A DNA stretch of 5,846 nucleotides from CAYQAJ01 sp964415245 (GTDB taxonomy: Bacteria; Planctomycetota; Planctomycetia; Pirellulales; Pirellulaceae): positions 1 through 5,846 of the forward strand of contig CAYQAJ010000311.1 in assembly GCA_964415245.1 (NCBI GenBank), written 5' to 3'. A program made the position numbers and the translations under genes. The notes under the pieces were generated by a model that was not told where the DNA came from, did not search any database, and saw only the letters and a program-made list of their open reading frames with translations. Below, piece after piece: positions 1 through 5,718 of this stretch (position 1 is its first letter; each line of letters opens with the position of its first letter).

Positions 1-402
1 CCGCGCACGCGACTGCCGCACATGCTGCGCCGCATTACGGAAATCGGCGCGGCGCATCAGGTGCGGATCGTGAACGTGTTTCACGCGGGGGACGGCAACA
101 TCCACCCGATCCTGCTGTTCGACGAGCGCGATGCCGATCAGCTTCGCCGCGTGTTGGCCGCCAGTAGCGAAATCCTGCAGGAATGCCTCGACTGCGGTGG
201 AAGCGTGACCGGCGAGCATGGCATCGGCGTCGAGAAGATCGGATTCATGAATCGCATGTTCAACGACGACGACCTGGCCGCCATGGCGAACCTGCGGGAT
301 GCGTTTAATCCCGACCGCTGTTTGAGCCCTGACAAAATGCTGCCCACGGCGGGCGGATGCGGGATGGAGCAGTTGCACCCGGGGAGGAAAGCGGCGCTGT
401 AG
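1..402 (+). CDS. glcD: Glycolate oxidase subunit GlcD, C-terminal part (5' end outside window)
   Basis: This is the last 133 residues of an FAD-linked oxidase of the GlcD/D-lactate dehydrogenase family, read in frame from base 1. The full protein is usually about 480-500 aa, so the FAD-binding N-terminal domain lies outside the window. Visible residues belong to the FAD-oxidase C-terminal domain: VFHAGDGNIHP at visible residues 26-36, with the conserved His of the active-site region; GGSVTGEHGIGVEK at 66-79; and the closing FNPDRCLSPDKMLP motif. The last 20 or so residues after that motif are a short unconserved tail. Family members act on glycolate, D-lactate or other 2-hydroxy acids. The glcE and glcF genes directly downstream make glycolate the best call. 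The stop codon is TAG at 400-402, and glcE starts 86 bp later on the same strand, so one operon is likely. Its promoter is not in the window. Confidence 0.93.
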   Translation, partial: PRTRLPHMLRRITEIGAAHQVRIVNVFHAGDGNIHPILLFDERDADQLRRVLAASSEILQECLDCGGSVTGEHGIGVEKIGFMNRMFNDDDLAAMANLRDAFNPDRCLSPDKMLPTAGGCGMEQLHPGRKAAL

Positions 403-415
403 GTGGTCTTTCGGA

Positions 416-472
416 GCGCGAAACCGCAAGCGAATAACGGGACGCGCGAAACCGCAAGCGGTATAGCGGGAC
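416..472. repeat. Two tandem copies of a 28/29-bp repeat between glcD and glcE
   Basis: Unit 1 (416-443) and unit 2 (444-472) lie head to tail. Both begin with the identical 17-mer GCGCGAAACCGCAAGCG (416-432 and 444-460). They then continue with similar tails, AATAACGGGAC and GTATAGCGGGAC. In unit 2 the core forms the small dyad ACCGC-AA-GCGGT (451-462), which unit 1 lacks on its right side. The array fills most of the 86-bp gap and ends 4 bp before the purine-rich ribosome-binding stretch of glcE. It could be a dispersed intergenic repeat, a protein-binding site, or an element setting relative expression of glcD and glcE. Its role is unknown. The repetition itself is directly visible. Confidence 0.85.
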
Positions 473-476
473 GATT

Positions 477-484
477 GAGAAGGA
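477..484 (+). promoter_or_regulatory. Ribosome-binding site of glcE
   Basis: The purine-rich stretch GAGAAGGA ends 4 bp before the GTG at 489. It supports choosing that GTG as the start of glcE, although spacing is slightly short. It is the clearest Shine-Dalgarno-like site in the glc part of the window. Confidence 0.6.
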
Positions 485-488
485 CAAC

Positions 489-1742
489 GTGAGTACTGTA
501 ACCCATACGCTTCCGATTGCTGAGACGGTGGCGCCTGGTGATGCGGGGGAGCTCGCTGAAGCGGTGGCGTCGTGCTATCGCGACGATGTGCCCGTGTATC
601 CGCTGGGCGGCGAGACGAGTTTGGATTTCGGTTTGGCCGCGAAGCGGCAGGGCACGGGCGTGTCGCTGGCCCGCGTGCAGCACGTAATCGACTATCCCGC
701 GGCCGACATGACCGTGACCGTAGAAGCCGGCTTCACGATGCAGGCGCTGGCCGAGTTGTTGGCCAAGCACAAGCAGCAGTTGCCCATCGACGTGCCGCAT
801 CCTGATCGCGCCACGGTGGGTGGCGTCATTGCCACGAACTGGAGCGGTTCGCGACGGTACGGCCACGGCACGGTGCGCGACTATGTGATCGGCATCCGGG
901 CGGTCGACGGAACCGGCCGGCCGTTCCGTGGCGGTGGACGCGTCGTCAAGAACGTCGCCGGTTACGATTTCTGCAAGCTGCTGGCCGGATCGATGGGCAC
1001 GCTGGGCGTCATCACCGAGCTCACGTTCAAGCTCAAGCCGCTGCCCGAGAACTCGATCTACGTGGTCACCGTCGCCAAGGATCTCGCCGAAGCCGACCGG
1101 CTGCTCAACGGCCTGGTTCGCTCGGAGACGACGCCCGTTGCAATCGAGCTGCTCGGCGGACCGGCGTGGGAAACTGACGCGGCGCTGACGGATGGCGGAC
1201 GCTCGCCAGCACAGGACCACTATATCATCGCCGTCGGTCTCGAAGGCACGCTGGGCGAAGTCGACTGGATGGCCGACAATCTTGCCGCGGAGTGGAAATC
1301 GCAGCGCGTCGCCCGATCGTGGGTTGTATCGGGCCACACCGGGCGCGAGCTGGCGCGACGGCTCAACGAGTTCCCGGCCGGCGAAGCACCGCTCGTGTTG
1401 AAGGCCAGCATCGCACCCAGTGGCGTTACGGGATTCATCGAAGCCGTGCGGGCCGTCGATCGCCAGTGCTCGATCCAGGCGCATGCCGGCAGCGGCATCG
1501 TATTCGCACGTTTCTCGCAGTTTCCCACCGATGGGCTGTCGCGCACGGTTATAGGCCGGCTGCACCCGGCGGCCGTGGCCGCGCAGGGCAGTCTGATCGT
1601 GCTGTCGAATGCGACCGGTTCCGAGATGACGGCTCAAAGCGCGTGGGGGGCCGGCGACCAGCCGCACGAGTTAATGATTGCAGTCAAGAAGCGGTTCGAT
1701 CCCAAGAACCTGCTCAATCCCGGACGTTTCGTGTTTCCATGA
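489..1742 (+). CDS. glcE: Glycolate oxidase FAD-binding subunit GlcE
   Basis: This 417-aa protein starts at GTG 489, preceded by GAGAAGGA. It is the second FAD-type subunit of glycolate oxidase, which works with GlcD and GlcF to oxidise glycolate to glyoxylate at the inner face of the cytoplasmic membrane. Residues about 15-185 form the FAD_binding_4 (PCMH-type) domain. Within it, VYPLGGETSLDFG (36-48) matches the usual glycine-rich nucleotide loop, PHPDRATVGGVIATNWSG (103-120) the second flavin-contact segment, and VKNVAGYDFCKLLAGSMGTL (153-172) the GlcE signature. The protein ends in KKRFDPKNLLNPGRFVFP, the closing motif shared with the GlcD family. It is somewhat longer than the E. coli protein (about 350 aa), with the extra length in the poorly conserved second half. 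The stop TGA (1740-1742) overlaps the glcF start in an ATGA, so the two are probably translationally coupled. Confidence 0.93.
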   Translation: MSTVTHTLPIAETVAPGDAGELAEAVASCYRDDVPVYPLGGETSLDFGLAAKRQGTGVSLARVQHVIDYPAADMTVTVEAGFTMQALAELLAKHKQQLPIDVPHPDRATVGGVIATNWSGSRRYGHGTVRDYVIGIRAVDGTGRPFRGGGRVVKNVAGYDFCKLLAGSMGTLGVITELTFKLKPLPENSIYVVTVAKDLAEADRLLNGLVRSETTPVAIELLGGPAWETDAALTDGGRSPAQDHYIIAVGLEGTLGEVDWMADNLAAEWKSQRVARSWVVSGHTGRELARRLNEFPAGEAPLVLKASIAPSGVTGFIEAVRAVDRQCSIQAHAGSGIVFARFSQFPTDGLSRTVIGRLHPAAVAAQGSLIVLSNATGSEMTAQSAWGAGDQPHELMIAVKKRFDPKNLLNPGRFVFP

Positions 1743-3130
1743 ATCACCAGGCCCAATTGCCGTCGGACCCGTCGGACACGGTTGTCACTGCGCCCGCTCA
1801 TGCAGGCGCGAGCGCCGGTGCGCACGTTTCCGGCGCGAGCAATCCCGGGGCGGAAATCGACTACGGTCTCTTCCTCGATTGCGTGCACTGCGGGTTGTGT
1901 ACTGCTTCGTGCCCCACCTATGTCGAGCTGGGCGACGAAAACGACAGTCCCCGCGGCCGCATCTACCTGATGCGGGCCGTAACCGACGGGCGGCTCGAAA
2001 TGTCGCAACCCGTGCGGCGGCACCTCGAGCTGTGCCTCGACTGCCGCGCGTGCGAGACGGCGTGCCCCTCGGGCGTGCAGTACGGCAAGCTGATCGAGCC
2101 GTTCCGCGCGGCGATGGAACAGTCGGGCCAGGGGCAGCAGAAAACCGCCGACTGGTTTCACCGCTGGGTGCTGTACGGTTTGTTTCCGCACCCGAAGCGG
2201 CTTCGCGCCGCGCTCTGGCCGGCGCGAATCGCGCAGCGGCTCCGGCTCGATCGGCTGCTTCTCGCGTCGGGTGTATGGAAGCTGCTGCCGCGGCGACTGG
2301 GACGACTGGTGACGCTGTTGCCGCCGCTGGAACGGCGATCGCCCGCCCTGCCCGACGTGCTTCCCGCCAAAGGGCGCCGACGGGCGCGTGTCGCGCTATT
2401 CCTCGGCTGCGTGGGGGACGTAATGTTCCGCCAAACGCACTGGGCCACCGCGCGCGTTTTGCAGGAGAACGGCTGCGACGTGCTCGTGCCTCGCGGCCAG
2501 GTGTGCTGCGGCGCGATTCACCTGCACTCGGGCAGCGCGGAACCCGCTCGCGAGCTGGCCGATGCCAACGTGGCGGCGCTGCATGCCGGCGACGTCGACG
2601 CGGTGATTGTCAATGTGGCCGGGTGCGGCTCGATGCTCAAGGATTATGGGCATCATTGGCACGACGACGGCACCGAGGGGCGCCGCCAATTGGCCGACAA
2701 GGTGCGCGATGCCAGTGAATTCCTCGACGAGCTCGGCCTGGTGCCGCCCAACGGCCCGATCCCCGTTACCGCCACCTACCACGACGCCTGCCACCTGGTC
2801 CACGCGCAGAAAGTGCGCGACGCGCCGCGCAATCTGCTCCGCCGCATACCGGGGCTCAAGCTGGTCGAGTTGCCCGAGTCGGAATTGTGCTGCGGCGCCG
2901 CCGGCACGTACAACCTGACCGAGCCGGAGATGGCCGATCGTCTTTCGCGGCGCAAGCTCGACAACATCGTCGGCACCGGGGCGCGAGTGGTCGTCACCGG
3001 CAACGCCGGCTGCACGCTGCAAATCGTGCGCGAAGCGCGGCTGCGGGGCGAACGGCTGAAGATCATCCACCCGATGGATTTACTCGATCTAAGCTACCGC
3101 CGCGAGCCGCTGAAGATGCAGCTGGAATAG
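1739..3130 (+). CDS. glcF: Glycolate oxidase iron-sulfur subunit GlcF
   Basis: This 463-aa protein starts at ATG 1739, overlapping the end of glcE by four bases. No Shine-Dalgarno site precedes it, so coupling to glcE translation is likely. It carries two ferredoxin-like 4Fe-4S motifs, C48-C51-C54-C58 and C99-C102-C105-C109, each followed by Pro. Two cysteine-rich CCG domains follow: one begins at LFLGC224 with C256-C257-G, and one at YHDAC351 with C384-C385-G, each closed by a later single Cys (AGCGS, AGCTL). This is the GlcF / heterodisulfide reductase subunit D architecture and serves electron transfer from the flavin subunits to the quinone pool. Compared with E. coli GlcF (about 407 aa), it has roughly 40 extra N-terminal residues rich in Ala, Pro, Ser and Gly, before the conserved start near IDYGLFLDC. 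The true start could therefore lie further in, but the ATGA overlap favours 1739. The TAG is followed at once by the inverted repeat. Confidence 0.94.
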   Translation: MNHQAQLPSDPSDTVVTAPAHAGASAGAHVSGASNPGAEIDYGLFLDCVHCGLCTASCPTYVELGDENDSPRGRIYLMRAVTDGRLEMSQPVRRHLELCLDCRACETACPSGVQYGKLIEPFRAAMEQSGQGQQKTADWFHRWVLYGLFPHPKRLRAALWPARIAQRLRLDRLLLASGVWKLLPRRLGRLVTLLPPLERRSPALPDVLPAKGRRRARVALFLGCVGDVMFRQTHWATARVLQENGCDVLVPRGQVCCGAIHLHSGSAEPARELADANVAALHAGDVDAVIVNVAGCGSMLKDYGHHWHDDGTEGRRQLADKVRDASEFLDELGLVPPNGPIPVTATYHDACHLVHAQKVRDAPRNLLRRIPGLKLVELPESELCCGAAGTYNLTEPEMADRLSRRKLDNIVGTGARVVVTGNAGCTLQIVREARLRGERLKIIHPMDLLDLSYRREPLKMQLE

Positions 3131-3225
3131 AAGCCTGAAGCGCCAGCGAAGGAGCGTTTCCCGCCGGTTATTCCTCGCTTACGCATCGGGTTACGATGGT
3201 CGCCCCTCGCTAGTGCTTCGGGCTT
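3131..3225. repeat. Long imperfect inverted repeat between convergent genes, candidate bidirectional terminator
   Basis: The left arm (3131-3152) begins with the base after the glcF stop. The right arm (3205-3225) ends four bases short of the kinase stop. Aligned as a stem, 18 positions pair, two are G-T wobbles, one is a C-A mismatch, and one A in the left arm is bulged. The right-arm sequence CCTCGCT..TGCTTCGGGCTT is also present as a diverged direct copy at 3173-3192 (CCTCGCTTACGCATCGGGTT), so the same motif occurs three times, once inverted. A transcript from either side could fold into this stem, which suits termination or mRNA-end protection for both genes. No U-tract follows either arm, so it is not a textbook intrinsic terminator. 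The terminator role is inference. Confidence 0.75.
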
Positions 3226-3229
3226 GCAT

Positions 3230-4123
3230 CTACGCCGCGCTGCGCAGGTGGAAGGTTTCAATCTCCAGCCGACTGAGCAAGCCGATCAGCTCCTCGCCCA
3301 CGGGTCGCCGCAGCGGCTCCTTGGCCAGCATCGTTCTTACAAGCTGAGCCAGGCGCGAAGGCAATTGGGGATGGTGCCGGCGCAATTCGTCGGGCGCCTG
3401 TTCCAGGTGCGCCTGCACCATATTGCCCGGTTCGCCAGCTTCGTACGGAAGCCGGCCGGTCAAGAGCTCGAACAGAGTTACGCCCAGGCTGTACACGTCG
3501 GTGGCAGGTTCGGCGCGACGTGTCGCGCTGAATCGCTCCGGCGCCAAATACGCCACCGTGCCGGAAAGGGCTTCCGCCGCCGTGACGCCGCGGCGAAACG
3601 CCAAGCCCAAGTCCAACAGCGTCGCGTGACCGCACGGCGCGACGCGCAAGTTACTCGGCTTGACGTCGCCGTGCAGCCAGCCCTCGGCGTGCAGCGCGGC
3701 CAAGGCCTCGGATGCCTGACGCGCAATCCAGATGGCTTGCGGCACGCTGGTTAGCTGCTGTCCCTGGCAAACTTCCGACAACGTGACCCCCGGCAGGTAC
3801 GGCAACACAAGGAAGCAGGGACGCGCGTCCGAGTGATCGACCAGCACCGACGTGAGGCACGGGTGCGAAACGAGTCGCGCCACGTGCGCTTCGCGCTGCA
3901 ACACCTGCCGCGCGGCAAAGTCGGCGATAAGCTCGGGCTTGAGAAGTTTCACGGCGTAATCGGCGGGCCCGTCAGGCGGCGCGTCGAGCGGCCGAGCCCG
4001 ATACACGCGGGTCCACCGCCCCTCGCCAATACTGGCCACGAGGCGCCACGTGCCGACGATCGCGGCGTCGCCAGCGCGCGCGCTGACGCCCTGGTCGATG
4101 CGCAGGTGGAGCGAAGAGGTCAT
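3230..4123 (-). CDS. Serine/threonine protein kinase, Hanks type, stand-alone catalytic domain
   Basis: This 297-aa protein starts at the ATG complementary to 4121-4123. The frame stays open further upstream, but that part runs through the tandem repeats and is not protein-like. Kinase motifs, in order: P-loop IGEGRWTRV (32-40), with Thr in place of the third Gly; ATP-anchoring Lys59 in YAVKLL; helix-C Glu78; catalytic loop HGDVKPSN (151-158), with Asp153, Lys155 and Asn158; DLG (171-173) in place of DFG; activation segment ending in APE (194-196); Asp209 in TDVYSLG; and Arg273-Pro274. All core catalytic residues are present, so activity is expected. The HRD arginine is Gly152, which makes it a non-RD type kinase. 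I see no membrane segment or sensor domain, so it is probably cytoplasmic. Start-site evidence is weak: no Shine-Dalgarno, only an A-rich stretch next to the ATG. The substrate is unknown. It is convergent with glcF and divergent from the sugar transporter genes. Confidence 0.93.
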   Translation of the reverse strand: MTSSLHLRIDQGVSARAGDAAIVGTWRLVASIGEGRWTRVYRARPLDAPPDGPADYAVKLLKPELIADFAARQVLQREAHVARLVSHPCLTSVLVDHSDARPCFLVLPYLPGVTLSEVCQGQQLTSVPQAIWIARQASEALAALHAEGWLHGDVKPSNLRVAPCGHATLLDLGLAFRRGVTAAEALSGTVAYLAPERFSATRRAEPATDVYSLGVTLFELLTGRLPYEAGEPGNMVQAHLEQAPDELRRHHPQLPSRLAQLVRTMLAKEPLRRPVGEELIGLLSRLEIETFHLRSAA

Positions 4124-4130
4124 TTTTCGA

Positions 4131-4220
4131 TAGCCGCCACTTTCAAGTGGCGCTGTGCCGCCGGCCGCCACATTCACTGGCGCTGTGCCGATAGCCGCCA
4201 CATTGATGTGGCGCTCTCCG
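4131..4220. repeat. Three tandem palindromic repeats (30-31 bp) upstream of the kinase gene
   Basis: The units start at 4131, 4162 and 4192. Each reads about NNGCCGCCAC, a short centre, then TGGCGCTNTNCCG. Unit 1 contains the perfect dyad CGCCACTT-TC-AAGTGGCG (4135-4152), with 8-bp arms. Unit 3 contains CGCCACAT-TG-ATGTGGCG (4196-4213), also with perfect 8-bp arms but different inner bases. Unit 2 is one base shorter and keeps only the outer 5 bp paired (CGCCA / TGGCG, 4166-4182). Unit 1 begins just 7 bp upstream of the kinase ATG, so in a kinase transcript its hairpin would sit beside the start codon. Possible roles are a structured 5' leader, binding sites for a dimeric protein, or a dispersed palindromic element; the sequence does not decide. 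Confidence 0.85.
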
Positions 4221-4484
4221 GCGATCACTACCTGCGGGGGAGAACTTGCGGAAGAAGTGCGGTGCCGACGGTCGCCGGCGCGAAGGGATGAGTCTATCGC
4301 ATGAATCGGCCGCTGCCGGCTCGGGAGTTGAGCATCGCTTCGCCGACCGGACGCAGCGCCCGATCCAATTGCCTGGGCCGTGGGTCGCGTCAACTTCCTC
4401 ACCCGAAAAGTCTGCCGGCCCCGCAAAGTCCCGCTTCGGCGATCCCACTGCGTCGAAACCGCTTCGGCAAGCCGATCGCGCCAC

Positions 4485-4513
4485 TTGCCCGGCGCCGTGC
4501 GGCGTTTTAGAAT
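4485..4513 (+). promoter_or_regulatory. Candidate sigma70-type promoter for the sugar ABC transporter genes
   Basis: The -35 box TTGCCC (4485-4490, 4/6 to TTGACA) and the -10 box TAGAAT (4508-4513, 5/6 to TATAAT) are separated by exactly 17 bp. Transcription would begin near 4520 and leave a leader of about 80 nt before the ATG at 4600. The spacing and the match in an otherwise GC-rich stretch make it the best promoter in the window. It is not experimentally supported. Confidence 0.5.
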
Positions 4514-4585
4514 CCGAGTTCCCGGCCGGAAAACCGTTTGTGCACGTCACTGGCGAAGGCGGTCTCCCGTCACGAAACCGAATCT

Positions 4586-4589
4586 GGAG
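4586..4589 (+). promoter_or_regulatory. Ribosome-binding site of the substrate-binding protein gene
   Basis: GGAG within CTGGAGAAA lies 10 bp before the ATG at 4600. It fixes that ATG as the start, in agreement with the signal peptide that begins there. Confidence 0.6.
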
Positions 4590-4599
4590 AAATAGCGCT

Positions 4600-5700
4600 A
4601 TGAGTTTCGGATTCAGGCTCATCGCGGGTTTGCTGTTGTTTGCCATCGTTCTGACCGGCGGCTGCGGAACCGGCAGCGGCGGCAGCGGCGGTGGTAGTGG
4701 AAAGAAGCGGATCATTCTTCTGACCAACGGCAACTCTCCCTTTTGGGATGCCTGCCGTGCTGGGCTCCAGGCCGGCGAAAAGGACTTTAACCTCTCCGAC
4801 GCCGGGCTTGTCGCCGTAATGGAAGTGAACGACGGCACCCCCAAGGGTCAGATCGACAAGCTGCGGCAGTACGGCAATCAGGCCGACGTGGTGGCGATCG
4901 CGGTTTCCGCCCTCGACGCCGACAACATCGCCGTGGCCGAAGAGATGAAGAAGCTACGCGGCAAAGGCATCAAAGTCATCTGCGTCGACGCCGACGTGAA
5001 TCGCGATCGATTTAAGGATTCGCGGGCGTATTACATCGGCACCGACAATCTCACTGGCGGCAAGGCGCTGGGGACCGCCGCCAAAGGATTGCTCGATTCG
5101 CGGAGCGTAATGAAAGGAAGCTACGTGCAGTTCGTCGGACGCACCGGATCGGACAATGCCCGCAAGCGAATGGACGGCTTCAACCAAACGGTCGGCGAAG
5201 GATTCGAGGAAGCCGATCGCATGGGCGACGACCTGAAACGCGACAAATCGCGCGAGAACGTCCGCAACGCCATCACCAACCATCCCGACCTTGTCGCTCT
5301 GGTCGGCATCTGGTCATACAATGCGCCGGCGATTGTCGACGTGGTGGAAGAGAAGGACGTGCAAGGAAAGTACGTCGTGGTGGGCTTCGACGCGGAACCG
5401 CTGGCCGTGGAGTACATGATCCAGGGAAAAATCGATGCCATGGTGGTGCAGGACCCGTACGACATGGGTTACAAGGCCGTCCAATTGCTGAAGGCGATGA
5501 TCGAGGGCGACGACAAAGTCGTGAAGGAGCTGTTTCCCGGCGAGGGGGACGACGCCGACATGCACATCACCGGATTGAAGGTCGTGGTGCCCGACAAAAA
5601 GTCGCCGCTCAAGGCCGAGATGTTCGACGAGAGCACGCAGTTCATGACCCTCAAGGAGTTCAAGTCCTGGCTCGACAAGTATGGATTGAAAGGGTCCTAG
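4600..5700 (+). CDS. Sugar ABC transporter substrate-binding lipoprotein (ribose-type, periplasmic-binding protein family)
   Basis: This 366-aa protein would be exported, tethered by lipid and capture a sugar or related solute for an ABC importer. Residues 1-21 are a signal peptide with a hydrophobic core (LIAGLLLFAIVL). LTGGC ends in Cys22, a slightly atypical lipobox with Thr at -3. A Gly/Ser linker (23-34) follows. From Lys35 the type I periplasmic-binding fold of the RbsB-like class (Peripla_BP_4) begins: IILLTNGNSPFWDACRAG (38-55), the hinge-side strand VICVDADVNRDRF (126-138), YIGTDNLTGGK (145-155), VVGFDAEP (about 260-267, with Asp264) and QDPYDMGYKAVQLL (284-297). These match the family's usual ligand-contact and hinge segments. 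The C-terminal 50 or so residues (after an acidic GEGDDAD stretch) exceed the compact RbsB fold. The ligand cannot be told from sequence. The permease-like gene 18 bp downstream supports an importer operon. Confidence 0.93.
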   Translation: MSFGFRLIAGLLLFAIVLTGGCGTGSGGSGGGSGKKRIILLTNGNSPFWDACRAGLQAGEKDFNLSDAGLVAVMEVNDGTPKGQIDKLRQYGNQADVVAIAVSALDADNIAVAEEMKKLRGKGIKVICVDADVNRDRFKDSRAYYIGTDNLTGGKALGTAAKGLLDSRSVMKGSYVQFVGRTGSDNARKRMDGFNQTVGEGFEEADRMGDDLKRDKSRENVRNAITNHPDLVALVGIWSYNAPAIVDVVEEKDVQGKYVVVGFDAEPLAVEYMIQGKIDAMVVQDPYDMGYKAVQLLKAMIEGDDKVVKELFPGEGDDADMHITGLKVVVPDKKSPLKAEMFDESTQFMTLKEFKSWLDKYGLKGS

Positions 5701-5718
5701 GATCCGGGGCATCCGATT

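Larger units (their letters stand above)
4221..4599. other. Gene-free stretch upstream of the substrate-binding protein gene
   Basis: These 379 bp lie between the palindromic repeats and the ATG at 4600. The frame of the downstream gene happens to stay open through it, but the translation has no recognisable domain and would place a lipoprotein signal peptide in mid-protein, so I treat it as noncoding. It holds the sigma70-like promoter at 4485-4513 and the decamer CCGCTTCGGC twice, at 4431-4440 and 4459-4468, 28 bp apart and just upstream of the -35 box. No convincing promoter for the leftward kinase gene was found. No RNA gene or riboswitch was recognised. Confidence 0.6.

Noticed and set aside
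138..1667. A 509-codon open frame on the - strand opposite glcE
   Set aside because: It lies antisense to the clearly conserved glcD end and glcE. Its translation is Arg/His-rich with no recognisable domain. Long antisense frames are expected in GC-rich genes.
1292..1738. In-frame open extension upstream of the glcF start
   Set aside because: It overlaps glcE in another frame and its translation is low-complexity Arg/Ala-rich. The conserved GlcF sequence begins after the ATG at 1739.
3224..3754. A 176-codon open frame on the + strand within the kinase gene
   Set aside because: It is antisense to conserved kinase motifs and its translation has no recognisable domain.
4131..4220. CRISPR array
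   Set aside because: The units are contiguous, imperfect and 30-31 bp long, with no unique spacers and no cas genes nearby.
4124..4426. Longer N-terminus for the kinase, reading on the - strand through the tandem repeats
   Set aside because: The added 101 residues are encoded mostly by the palindromic repeats and show no domain. The kinase fold begins about 25 residues after the ATG at 4123.
4246..4599. Longer N-terminus for the substrate-binding protein
   Set aside because: It would bury the signal peptide and lipobox inside the protein. The ATG at 4600 has a ribosome-binding site and an upstream promoter at 4485-4513 that lies within the supposed extension.
5701..5718. Terminator between the binding-protein and permease-like genes
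   Set aside because: The 18-bp gap has no inverted repeat or T-tract, so co-transcription is more likely.
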